The notes under the pieces are model-generated. The model had not been told where the DNA came from. It saw nothing but the letters and a program-made list of their open reading frames with translations, and made no database searches. Of a stretch of 21,167 nucleotides of DNA, positions 8,353 through 15,727 are shown piece by piece. How positions within the stretch are numbered: the first letter of the stretch is position 1; each line of letters begins with the position of its first letter. Position numbers and translations under genes: made by a program. The DNA is from an uncultured Mycoplasmatota bacterium (GTDB lineage: Bacteria > Bacillota_I > Bacilli_A > RF39 > UBA660): assembly GCA_900544625.1 (NCBI GenBank), contig UQVR01000020.1, positions 1 through 21,167 on the forward strand, read 5' to 3'.

Positions 8353-8703
8353 TTATTTATTAAATATTTCTCCTTTATACGATGTATCACAATTTTTATA
8401 TGGACTTGTTAAACAATTAACACAATTAATGTAATCTTTTTTCATTTCACTGCTAAATTGTCCAATCATGTTAAATATTATTTTTACTAATAAAGGAACA
8501 AAAAATATTGCAATACCTATTATTATTCTCTTAACTAATGACATAGCTGATTTTTGCATTGCTTTATCATCACTTGATATAGCTGATTTTCCAAAATCAA
8601 TCATTCCTAGCACAATAATTAAAATAGGAATTAATATTTTTAAAATAAATAAAAACTTTCCGACCATTTGCCATACTGTGGCAGTTTTATAACAAAAATC
8701 CAT
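8353..8703 (-). CDS. Small two-helix membrane protein, copy 1
   Basis: Paralogue of the gene just downstream, 116 residues. Helix 1 (about 14-38, rich in Ile/Leu) ends in GMIDFGK, then a polar loop SSDDKAMQKSAMSL, then helix 2 (about 48-70, IGIAIFFVPLLVKIIF), then a tail with CVNC and another Cys. Cys4 near the N-terminus is also shared. Function unknown; candidates are a pilin-like subunit with VirB2-like topology or a small helper of the secretion machine. ATG start with AAGGAGGT about 7 bases upstream; the site overlaps the stop of the CpaE-like gene, so it belongs to the pilin operon. Confidence 0.82.
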   Translation of the reverse strand: MDFCYKTATVWQMVGKFLFILKILIPILIIVLGMIDFGKSAISSDDKAMQKSAMSLVKRIIIGIAIFFVPLLVKIIFNMIGQFSSEMKKDYINCVNCLTSPYKNCDTSYKGEIFNK

Positions 8704-8715
8704 AACCTTACCTCC

Positions 8716-9705
8716 TTACTTGAATATACTAAATATACCTGATGATTCATTTCCTTCAATCCTACTAAAACCAAGTGATGTTAGGAAATTATTTATAATT
8801 TGTTGATCATCTACTTTATCATCTAAACATGGAATATTGAAAAACACTTTACTTCCACTTTCTTTTTCAAAGTCCATTACATCTTTTTCACTTAAAACAC
8901 TTCTATTTAAAACTATCTTTTGTCCACTTAGTTTTTCAAAAATCTCATTATCTTGTCTTATTAATTTATTTAATTTAATTAATCCTGGTTCTATTAAATA
9001 AACTATATCATGACAATACTCTAAAACATTACCTTCATTTAAGTCCACTAATATTACATCATAACCACTATTTTGACTTAAAAAGTCTACAAAATTTAAA
9101 CTTGAAGTACTTTCTAATGTTTCATCATTAAAATATATAAAATCGTTTTTATCTATCTCTACTGCTTTAACTTTATAATATTTTTCTAGATGTAATTTTA
9201 GCAAATATATTAAAGTTGTTGCTCCAGCATGTTCAGTAACATTTTTAATACCAATTATTTTTTGTCCTATCTTACCTCTGGTATTATCAACAGCTCTTTC
9301 ATTTAATACAGGCTTTTTAAATCCCCCAATATTGTGATAGTTTGCAACATCTTTATATTGATTTGGATTATCTATTAAGTATTTTATTGTATTAACATCA
9401 TTTGTAAAATTATATATTCCCATTGATATTAATTGGGAGATATACATTGGTGAATTTACTTTTTCTGAGTCATCTAATAATAAAATAACTTTAGACATAT
9501 CAAAATTAACAGATAGATTTTGCATGACATTTATATCTTCATACCCTTTGATTGCTGTTATATCTAAAATCATTTTATTATAATAAAATGTTGAAAATTG
9601 GGCTATTAAATCATCAACAGAAAATTCTCCATTTATACTTTTTATTACATCTATATTTAAACTAGCTAATAATGATTGATATTTATTAGAAACTATTACA
9701 TTCAT
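8716..9705 (-). CDS. CpaE/TadZ-like ParA-family ATPase, degenerate P-loop
   Basis: Likely the localisation or assembly ATPase of the Tad-like system. The 329-residue product has an N-terminal receiver-like region (about 1-115) as in CpaE/TadZ and a C-terminal ParA/MinD-like region starting near 148. The P-loop region reads GIKNVTEHAGATTL (152-165): the early Lys154 and the TT pair are kept, but the glycines are mostly gone and the lysine before TT is Ala162. The Walker B-like YDVILVDLNE at 215-224 is kept. Nucleotide binding may be weak or altered. Position right after pilin-like genes supports the assignment. ATG start with AAGGAG about 9 bases upstream, 16 bases after the previous gene. Confidence 0.8.
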   Translation of the reverse strand: MNVIVSNKYQSLLASLNIDVIKSINGEFSVDDLIAQFSTFYYNKMILDITAIKGYEDINVMQNLSVNFDMSKVILLLDDSEKVNSPMYISQLISMGIYNFTNDVNTIKYLIDNPNQYKDVANYHNIGGFKKPVLNERAVDNTRGKIGQKIIGIKNVTEHAGATTLIYLLKLHLEKYYKVKAVEIDKNDFIYFNDETLESTSSLNFVDFLSQNSGYDVILVDLNEGNVLEYCHDIVYLIEPGLIKLNKLIRQDNEIFEKLSGQKIVLNRSVLSEKDVMDFEKESGSKVFFNIPCLDDKVDDQQIINNFLTSLGFSRIEGNESSGIFSIFK

Positions 9706-9721
9706 TCTATCTACTCCTTAC

Positions 9722-10168
9722 TTATATTCTATCATCTGAGCCCACAAAACTTTTTGTTACTCCACTTATTTTATACAATGCTATATTTCCTATTACTGGT
9801 AAATTAAATCTGTAAAAGACTTGAATATCATAATATATTAATCCTTTATTATTCTTATTTTCTTTAAAACAATAATAGTATTTATTACTTTCTTTTGCTT
9901 CTTCAACATTTCCATTTAAATCTAAAGCTCCAAACCAACCACTTTCGCATTTACCTGTTGTTGAATATCCTTTTTCTAAAACATAGCCATTTATTATTTT
10001 TAATGACTCACTTGTAATACCTTCATATTTTTCTACCATACTAAGCATTCTATTTTTTATTGTGTAGGCTTTATTATAACTTAATACTAGAGTTAGAAAG
10101 CAAGCAAATATAAGCATGAAAAATATTATCATTTGAAATGTCCATGTTGATTCACTTACTGCTTTCAT
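9722..10168 (-). CDS. Pilin-like (TadE/TadF-type) membrane protein, copy 2
   Basis: A 148-residue protein with a short basic N-terminus, one strongly hydrophobic helix (about 12-31) and an extracellular domain. It is a paralogue of the gene at 10181: both have FQ at residues 11-12, a YxTTGKC motif (Cys74 here), Cys100, and a C-terminal stretch of the form YYxIxVFxxxxLPxx followed by a short beta-like tail. Single N-terminal helix plus small soluble domain, inside a Tad locus, fits a minor pilin or TadE/F-like protein. No G-xxxx-E prepilin cleavage motif is visible. ATG with GGAGG about 7 bases upstream. The exact role is inferred from context. Confidence 0.78.
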   Translation of the reverse strand: MKAVSESTWTFQMIIFFMLIFACFLTLVLSYNKAYTIKNRMLSMVEKYEGITSESLKIINGYVLEKGYSTTGKCESGWFGALDLNGNVEEAKESNKYYYCFKENKNNKGLIYYDIQVFYRFNLPVIGNIALYKISGVTKSFVGSDDRI

Positions 10169-10180
10169 TTATTTTCCTCC

Positions 10181-10675
10181 CTACCTTTGATACATTATTT
10201 TTGTTTCGGCTTTTGATTCAAAGTTATATACTTGTTTTACAATCGGTAAATCTAATTGGAAAAATACCACTATTTGATAATATTTTCCAGGAATTGAATC
10301 TTCTGTTGCTACAGTATTTCCTAATACTTCTACTAAATAATTATCTAGGCCGCTTGTAGCATCAATTTCTTTAATACATACTGATGCTTCTTGATTTTCG
10401 CTTACTTGAGCACCGGTTCTATCAAACCCAGTAAAATCTTCATCACATTTTCCTGTTGTTCTATATGATGTACCTGCAATTAAATCCACTATTTCTTGGT
10501 TTAATGATCCACCATCTAAATAATTTCCGCCATTAGATTCCAAGATATTTACTATTTGATCTTTTATTCCGAAAGCATTAGAATTATTAATAGTTAGCGC
10601 CATTATTGCTGTAAATAAAAGAATAAATAGTATTACTATTTGAAAAATTGTTGTTACACTCATTGACTCTTTCAT
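10181..10675 (-). CDS. Pilin-like (TadE/TadF-type) membrane protein, copy 1
   Basis: A 164-residue protein with an N-terminal hydrophobic helix (about 9-29) and a soluble domain containing YRTTGKC (Cys77) and Cys100, probably a disulfide pair because both are conserved in the paralogue downstream. The first residues MKES resemble the MKEATG start of the two short pilins. Probably a minor pilin or pseudopilin of the Tad-like filament. ATG start with AGGTGA about 5 bases upstream; only about 8 bases separate it from the preceding gene. No canonical prepilin peptidase site is seen. Identity rests on topology, paralogy and neighbours. Confidence 0.78.
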   Translation of the reverse strand: MKESMSVTTIFQIVILFILLFTAIMALTINNSNAFGIKDQIVNILESNGGNYLDGGSLNQEIVDLIAGTSYRTTGKCDEDFTGFDRTGAQVSENQEASVCIKEIDATSGLDNYLVEVLGNTVATEDSIPGKYYQIVVFFQLDLPIVKQVYNFESKAETKIMYQR

Positions 10676-10683
10676 TTCTTCAC

Positions 10684-10962
10684 CTACCCTTTAAATGGAC
10701 AATAAAATATCTTACTTTCATCTCCACTTAATAAATCATCTTTTGTACTTGCACATTTACATCTATTTGCTAATCCGGTTTGATTTTCAGCACTTTCTCT
10801 AACTTCTTTTGAACAGTTACAAACGGCTTTATTACACTGTGCATTTTTTTGAAAGCTGGTATCTATCATTGGCCATAAAACACCGAAAAAAAAGGCTGCC
10901 AAGATTCCAATAGAAATGGCAACAATCACTGCCAAATTTAATTCTCCTGTAGCCTCTTTCAT
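10684..10962 (-). CDS. Short pilin candidate, copy 2
   Basis: A 92-residue protein: MKEATGELN, then one hydrophobic helix (about 10-33), then a small extracellular part with eight cysteines, several in CxC or CxxxCxC spacing (about 43-90). The first nine residues are identical to those of the gene at 10977, although the codons differ. Size, N-terminal helix and position next to a TadA-B-C machine fit the major pilin role played by Flp in Tad systems, but the Flp cleavage pattern (Gly followed by Glu-Tyr at +5/+6) is not present. ATG start with GAGGTGA about 5 bases upstream. Major-pilin status is inference. Confidence 0.78.
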   Translation of the reverse strand: MKEATGELNLAVIVAISIGILAAFFFGVLWPMIDTSFQKNAQCNKAVCNCSKEVRESAENQTGLANRCKCASTKDDLLSGDESKIFYCPFKG

Positions 10963-10976
10963 ATTTCACCTCGTTA

Positions 10977-11243
10977 TTAATAATCTACTGCGTTTCCATC
11001 TTTATCAATAGTTATTTCTGTGTTGTTTGAATCACCGCAATGACATACATATGTGTCATTATCTCCTTTTGTTACTGTAACTTTTCCATCCCCTTCAGTT
11101 GCTGGGCAGATGTTACTACATGTATTTTTCATTAAACCGGTTTTTATTCCTGGCCAAATGAATGCATAAAAGAACGCACCAACCGCTGCTATTGCTACAA
11201 CAGTAACTACAGTCATATTTAATTCTCCTGTTGCTTCCTTCAT
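10977..11243 (-). CDS. Short pilin candidate, copy 1
   Basis: An 88-residue protein and first gene of the pilin operon. It starts MKEATGELN, has a hydrophobic helix (about 10-32) and an extracellular tail with four cysteines (CSNIC near 42-46, CHC near 67-69) and many polar residues. It shares its N-terminus with the next gene, which indicates an old duplication with strong constraint on the leader and helix start. The ATG has a strong AAAGGAGGA about 8 bases upstream and lies about 24 bases after the predicted transcription start of a near-consensus promoter, in keeping with an abundant structural subunit. That it is the main filament subunit is inference. Confidence 0.8.
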   Translation of the reverse strand: MKEATGELNMTVVTVVAIAAVGAFFYAFIWPGIKTGLMKNTCSNICPATEGDGKVTVTKGDNDTYVCHCGDSNNTEITIDKDGNAVDY

Positions 11244-11273
11244 ATTTTATATCCTCCTTTTTAATATATTTTT

Positions 11274-11302
11274 ATTATAACTTAAAAAAGTGAAAATATC
11301 AA
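11274..11302 (-). promoter_or_regulatory. Strong promoter of the pilin operon, embedded in a terminator
   Basis: On the minus strand TTGATA (11297-11302) and a perfect TATAAT (11274-11279) are separated by 17 bases. Predicted start is near 11267, giving a short leader with the pilin ribosome site. The -35 element lies in the loop and inner stem of the terminator at 11284-11320, so the end of the machinery unit and the start of the pilin unit share the same bases. Confidence 0.85.
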
Positions 11303-11320
11303 TTATATTTTCACTTTTTT
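11284..11320. terminator. 16-bp perfect terminator between tadC and the pilin genes
   Basis: Arms 11284-11299 and 11305-11320 pair perfectly over 16 bp with a 5-base loop, with A6/T6 at the base, so it works on either strand. For minus-strand transcription it closes the unit ending with tadC, whose stop codon is only a few bases away. Confidence 0.9.
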
Positions 11321-11325
11321 TACAT

Positions 11326-12114
11326 TTATATCCCCATAAGTTGTATAACTGCTAAAATTAGCAAAATCATTAATCCTATTCCAGTAGTTATCAACATACT
11401 CATAGTTTTTCCTTCCATCTTTTCTAAACGATTTTTATATCTTGTTTCACGAGCTTTTTGTTGAAGAGATGAAATTGATCTTGAAAATGTTAAAATTTGT
11501 TCTTGTTTTCTTTCTTGACGACCTAAACTTAAACGATATAATAAACGCATCATACGCATTGAATCCCTAACTGGATACTTTCTAGCAAATTCCATATATG
11601 GCTCTATTGTATCATCTCCAGAGTTTATTGAGTCAATCATTTCTTGCAAGCCTTCCTTAAAAATTTCTGGTGCTGATGCCATTGATTTTCCAATTGCAAC
11701 AGGTACTGTATAATGTTGAATTAATATTTCTAAGTTCTTTAAATAATGTGGTAACATTGAATCTATATCTGCCATATGTCTTTGATAATATTTTTTGATA
11801 TCATTGTAAGATGTTTTAAATATAAATATTCCTAATACAAATATTAATAATACTTTTACAGCATTTAAGTCTTTTATAAATATAGCAAATGCTATTGTCA
11901 TCACTATTAAAGCATTTTTAACTCTTTTATTAAATAATATGTCAGGATTTATATTATTTCCATATTTTGCCCTTACAAGGAAATCCCAGTCTTTTTCTTT
12001 TAATTTTAAGAATAATAATTGATTGTCACTAATTAATTGATTTATACTAATTTGACCCGTTATTGTCATAATACCAAATACTATAACTGCCACTATAATT
12101 ATTTCTATTTGCAT
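11326..12114 (-). CDS. tadC: TadC-like inner membrane platform protein
   Basis: One of two membrane platform subunits of the Tad/Flp filament machine. The 262-residue product has an N-terminal helix (about 3-19), a helix pair (about 67-100), a cytoplasmic four-helix type II secretion F-like region (about 118-230, with LPHYLKNLEIL and a basic GRQERKQ stretch) and a C-terminal helix (about 239-260). This is the layout of TadB/TadC (T2SSF) proteins. Its ATG overlaps the stop of the TadB-like gene by one base (TAATG), which implies translational coupling and equal production. Naming as TadC rather than TadB follows gene order. Confidence 0.88.
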   Translation of the reverse strand: MQIEIIIVAVIVFGIMTITGQISINQLISDNQLLFLKLKEKDWDFLVRAKYGNNINPDILFNKRVKNALIVMTIAFAIFIKDLNAVKVLLIFVLGIFIFKTSYNDIKKYYQRHMADIDSMLPHYLKNLEILIQHYTVPVAIGKSMASAPEIFKEGLQEMIDSINSGDDTIEPYMEFARKYPVRDSMRMMRLLYRLSLGRQERKQEQILTFSRSISSLQQKARETRYKNRLEKMEGKTMSMLITTGIGLMILLILAVIQLMGI

Positions 12115-13019
12115 TATTCTACCCCCACATCCTCATTATAATACTTTTCTCCACTCATCATGAAGAAGGCATTTATAATTACAATAGCATGGAGAATTAC
12201 TTGTACATACCAAATATCTAATAATTTAATATAGTTTTCTTCACCAAGCATAAATCTTAAAACTACTACTAATAAATATAAAATTAAACCAAATCTTAGG
12301 AATCTACCATGGAAATTATTTCTATCCATTTGGTCTCTATATACTCCTTCAACTAAAGCGTCTATATCAAGTGACATATTTTCTAAGGCTTGTCCTGAAT
12401 CTCTTGCACCTTCTTTAGTAATTTGTAGAAATAATTGATGCATATTTCTTACCATATAAAATGGATACTTGCTATTAAAATAATCAATTGATTCATCTAT
12501 GGTACCATTTTGATATGACATTTCAATCATCTTTTTAACATCACTTAGAACAGGATCTTCAAGAATACCTGAGTCTCTGACACCTTCTAACGCTTTTACA
12601 AAACTTTGGGTTGTATTAAATTCCATTATTACATTGGTGGTATATGTTTGAATTTGTTCAAATATATATTCGCTATAGACTCTTTGTAATCTCAAATATG
12701 CTAAATATGGTACGGTAGCTATAGCTATTATGGCATATATTATTGCTATTATAATACTATAAAAGTAAAAATATCCAACTAATGCTGCCAGACCACCTAG
12801 TACAATAACTTGGGTTAAATATTGTCTCGGGGTAAATTCTTGGCCTAGTTCTATAGCTTTTTCTCTAACCATTTTAAATGAGTAAGGAGCATACTTTTCA
12901 TATGCAACTGTCGCTTTACCTGCTACATATTTATATAAATTTTCACCCGGATTTTTTCTTAATAATAATGTTATTATTGCTATAACTAATAAACATACTA
13001 ACTCCGTTAAATATTTCAT
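12114..13019 (-). CDS. tadB: TadB-like inner membrane platform protein
   Basis: Platform protein with a T2SSF region, 301 residues. Helices are visible at about 4-20, 68-86, 88-107, 241-257 and 271-288. The cytoplasmic part (about 115-230) has the typical helical content and a GARDSGQALENM segment. It should form the membrane base that CpaF drives. It sits directly after the ATPase gene (about 20 bases apart) and is coupled to tadC by a one-base overlap, the standard order cpaF-tadB-tadC. ATG with AAGGAG upstream. Confidence 0.9.
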   Translation of the reverse strand: MKYLTELVCLLVIAIITLLLRKNPGENLYKYVAGKATVAYEKYAPYSFKMVREKAIELGQEFTPRQYLTQVIVLGGLAALVGYFYFYSIIIAIIYAIIAIATVPYLAYLRLQRVYSEYIFEQIQTYTTNVIMEFNTTQSFVKALEGVRDSGILEDPVLSDVKKMIEMSYQNGTIDESIDYFNSKYPFYMVRNMHQLFLQITKEGARDSGQALENMSLDIDALVEGVYRDQMDRNNFHGRFLRFGLILYLLVVVLRFMLGEENYIKLLDIWYVQVILHAIVIINAFFMMSGEKYYNEDVGVE

Positions 13020-13039
13020 ATATATACTCCTTTCTTATC

Positions 13040-14134
13040 TTATAAACTTTCTATTGATTCATTTGTATTATCTTTTTTTGATTTTACAAAATAATCTTCT
13101 TTTAGTGTTACTCCTTGTACTCCAAGATAATCAATTAAATATTTACTTGGATTATTAAAACTAAATTTACCATCTAGGCTTTTCTTAAATATAATATTTG
13201 ATTTTGCTTCATTATTTTCATCTACATAAAATTCTACGACTTCAATTATTTCTCTTTGAAATCTTCCTAAATCTTTACTCATATATCCTTTTACATGAAC
13301 ACCAAGCTGTACATATCTATGGATTGATTTTAAAAATTGATCTATATCTTGACTATTTTCTAACAAACTATATAAACGCATCGGAATATTTAATGCTCTA
13401 TCTGAGTGAATTGTTGATATAATATTGTGTCCAGATGATATTGAGTTACGCACTGCTGTAACCGCTTCTGCGCTACGTACTTCGGATAATAAGATCCATC
13501 TTGGGTTTTGTCTCATACATGTTACTAACACGTCAGAATATGAAGCAATATTATTTGTTTTCATTGCCACAATATCACGGTGAGGAAATATTTTATCTAA
13601 GTGAAGCTCAAGTGTATCTTCAATAGTTATTATTTTTTCATTTTCTTTAGTATGACTTGCTAAATATTTAACTAGTTCGGTTTTACCTGAACCAGTTTCT
13701 CCGCTTACTATGATATTGCAATGACCTTCAACACAAGTCATAAGAAAATCATGTAAATCTTCAGTTACGTATTTTTCATTAATGAGTTTATCTTTGTTCA
13801 GACGGATTTTGGCTGGCGTCTTTCTTATAACACAGCAAATACCATTTGTTGCAATTGATTCATGAACAAAGTTAAGACGAAGTTCTGCTGATTCGGCATC
13901 CAAAAATGGATGGGCCATATTAAAAGTTTTACCCATTACATTGGAGCATTGAAAAGCAAGCTTTTCCATTAAAGCGTTATTTATTTCAGGGCGTTCTACC
14001 CTATATACACCTTTATCAAGAGTTTTTAGCCAAACTTGACCTCCATTTGAATATGAAACATCGGTAATGTTATCTTCTTCCAAAAACTCTTTTAAAGGCC
14101 CAAAATCTATTTGTGAAAATACTGCATCATTCAC
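13040..14134 (-). CDS. cpaF: CpaF/TadA-type secretion ATPase
   Basis: Hexameric ATPase of the Tad/Flp assembly machine, cytoplasmic. Counting from the GTG at 14132-14134 the product has 364 residues. Seen: an N-terminal region with the family's FNMAHPFLDAESAELRLNF-like segment (about 71-89), Walker A GETGSGKT (145-152), acidic EDTLEL box (172-177), Walker B-like WILLSEVRS (213-221), and the His box GHNIISTIHS (235-244). The start is uncertain: a GTG at 14141-14143 lies inside the AGAGGTGA ribosome site, while the GTG at 14134 is 5 bases after it and fits better; no in-frame ATG is near. All catalytic motifs are intact, so the machine is probably powered. Confidence 0.93.
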   Translation of the reverse strand: MNDAVFSQIDFGPLKEFLEEDNITDVSYSNGGQVWLKTLDKGVYRVERPEINNALMEKLAFQCSNVMGKTFNMAHPFLDAESAELRLNFVHESIATNGICCVIRKTPAKIRLNKDKLINEKYVTEDLHDFLMTCVEGHCNIIVSGETGSGKTELVKYLASHTKENEKIITIEDTLELHLDKIFPHRDIVAMKTNNIASYSDVLVTCMRQNPRWILLSEVRSAEAVTAVRNSISSGHNIISTIHSDRALNIPMRLYSLLENSQDIDQFLKSIHRYVQLGVHVKGYMSKDLGRFQREIIEVVEFYVDENNEAKSNIIFKKSLDGKFSFNNPSKYLIDYLGVQGVTLKEDYFVKSKKDNTNESIESL

Positions 14135-14149
14135 AATTATCACCTCTTT

Positions 14150-14941
14150 TTATTCGTTATTATTTTGATTTGATTCATCAGGATTTGTAGTTATAGACAT
14201 ACTATCTATTAATGTTTGCAAATCTTGATTAGTTATTTCTGTTTTAGCATCTTTATCTGTATTATTTTTATTAATTGGCACTGGATATAATTTCATTCCT
14301 GATAAAAATTCTACCTTACTTAAGTATACAAACATATCATTTGGTACTGCAAATGCTAAAACTGCTGGTGTTCTTCCAGAGTTAACATCAAATACATTTT
14401 GACCTCTTGAATCCTTTACACTTAATACTTCAATATTAGATATAAATTGTTCATATACATATTTATCATTTACTTTTGTAAGTAACCATAAATCTATTTT
14501 ATCTCCAGGATATATTGAGTTTGCATACGTAGTTGTATTATCTACACTTAGCCAATATATTTTATAGTTTTCAGGTATTAATTCCAAATCTCTTTCTATT
14601 AATTTATCCTTTGTAACAACTTGGGAACTATAAAACATTGCCCCTTTTGATATAGCTGTATTATTAGTTACATAATAATTTATTAATTGACTTGCACTTG
14701 TTATTATTTTAGATTTTTTTAATACATCTTTATTTATATCAACATATTCTATATCATCCTTCGTGATCAAAGTACCTGCTGGTATATCTTTTGCTGCAAT
14801 TGGTACTCTTTGAGGCTTTACGGCCTTATCTAATGTAACTGTGTAAGCAAACCATAATGCAATAACACCCGCAAGTACGCCTAAAATCGTAACAGTGTTA
14901 CGATTTAAAAGCATTTGTTTTATTTTATTTATCACATTCAT
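14150..14941 (-). CDS. CpaB/RcpC-like SAF-domain protein, copy 2
   Basis: Membrane-anchored protein of the Tad machine, 263 residues: basic N-terminus, one helix (about 16-34), a SAF domain (about 44-115, VPIAAKDIPAGTLITKDDIEYV) and a second domain with TTTYANSIYPGDKIDLWL. The C-terminus is Asn-rich. It is a paralogue of the gene immediately upstream. The start is the ATG at 14939-14941, which follows the upstream stop by one base (TAAGATG) and has GGATGG about 9 bases ahead; a GTG at 14950 directly abuts that site. In Gram-negative Tad systems RcpC/CpaB works at the outer membrane secretin; here, with no secretin seen, it probably acts in the envelope outside the membrane. Confidence 0.87.
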   Translation of the reverse strand: MNVINKIKQMLLNRNTVTILGVLAGVIALWFAYTVTLDKAVKPQRVPIAAKDIPAGTLITKDDIEYVDINKDVLKKSKIITSASQLINYYVTNNTAISKGAMFYSSQVVTKDKLIERDLELIPENYKIYWLSVDNTTTYANSIYPGDKIDLWLLTKVNDKYVYEQFISNIEVLSVKDSRGQNVFDVNSGRTPAVLAFAVPNDMFVYLSKVEFLSGMKLYPVPINKNNTDKDAKTEITNQDLQTLIDSMSITTNPDESNQNNNE

Positions 14942-14942
14942 C

Positions 14943-15710
14943 TTATGCACCCATCCTTTGTACTTGACTATCTATTAAAGCAATTAATTCTTGACTAGAA
15001 TATTGAGTTGATCCAATGTCTGGATTTACTAGATTGTTTTTAGGTATTGGTAAAACAACCATTCCAGAAATATTTTCAGCAAACTTTAAGTAACGATACA
15101 TATCTGTTTTAACTGCAAATAATAGCCATGCTGGTTTTCTTCCGCTTGTAACATCAAATACATTTTGTCCAGAACTATCTCTTACTGCTAGTACTTCAAT
15201 ATTAGAAATAAATTCTCCAAATACTAATAAACCATTATCCGTAGTTTTAAGCCATAAATCTATTTTATCTCCAGGATAGATTGAATTTGCATAAGTCGTT
15301 GTTTCATTTACTTTTAATTGATAAATTGTATATCCTTCCGGTATTTCATCAAATATAGCATTTGGTAGTTCCTTTTTTTCAACTACTTGGGTTGTATAAA
15401 ACATTCCACCTTTGGGAATAGATGTACCAGTTGCAACATATTTACCTATTAAATTAGTTGTTGTTTGATAAACATCTGCACTCTTTAAGAAATTTTTTCT
15501 TACTTTGATATATTCTATATCATCTTTAGTTATTTCTTCAGTTGCAGCAATATCTCTTTTTGCAACTGGTATTCGGGTTGGATTTACTTCTTTAGAAACT
15601 CTATAAAGATAAAACCCTACTAAAACTCCTAAGCCCAGTAATATTCCTACTAGAGTTACTGTCGTTTTATTTGTTAAAAACTTTTTAAAAGTATTTTTTA
15701 CTCCACCCAT
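14943..15710 (-). CDS. CpaB/RcpC-like SAF-domain protein, copy 1
   Basis: A 255-residue protein with one helix (about 17-35) and a SAF domain beginning at TRIPVAKRDIAATEEITKDDIEY (about 45-68), then the same NSIYPGDKIDLWL and ISNIEVLAVRDSSGQNVFDV segments found in the neighbouring copy. SAF domains bind carbohydrate-like ligands in other proteins and in CpaB may contact the cell wall. Two tandem copies suggest a heteromeric envelope component. ATG start with AAAGGAGGA about 8 bases upstream; the two genes are separated by a single base, so they are translationally coupled. Confidence 0.88.
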   Translation of the reverse strand: MGGVKNTFKKFLTNKTTVTLVGILLGLGVLVGFYLYRVSKEVNPTRIPVAKRDIAATEEITKDDIEYIKVRKNFLKSADVYQTTTNLIGKYVATGTSIPKGGMFYTTQVVEKKELPNAIFDEIPEGYTIYQLKVNETTTYANSIYPGDKIDLWLKTTDNGLLVFGEFISNIEVLAVRDSSGQNVFDVTSGRKPAWLLFAVKTDMYRYLKFAENISGMVVLPIPKNNLVNPDIGSTQYSSQELIALIDSQVQRMGA

Positions 15711-15727
15711 TTTTATTCCTCCTTTAA

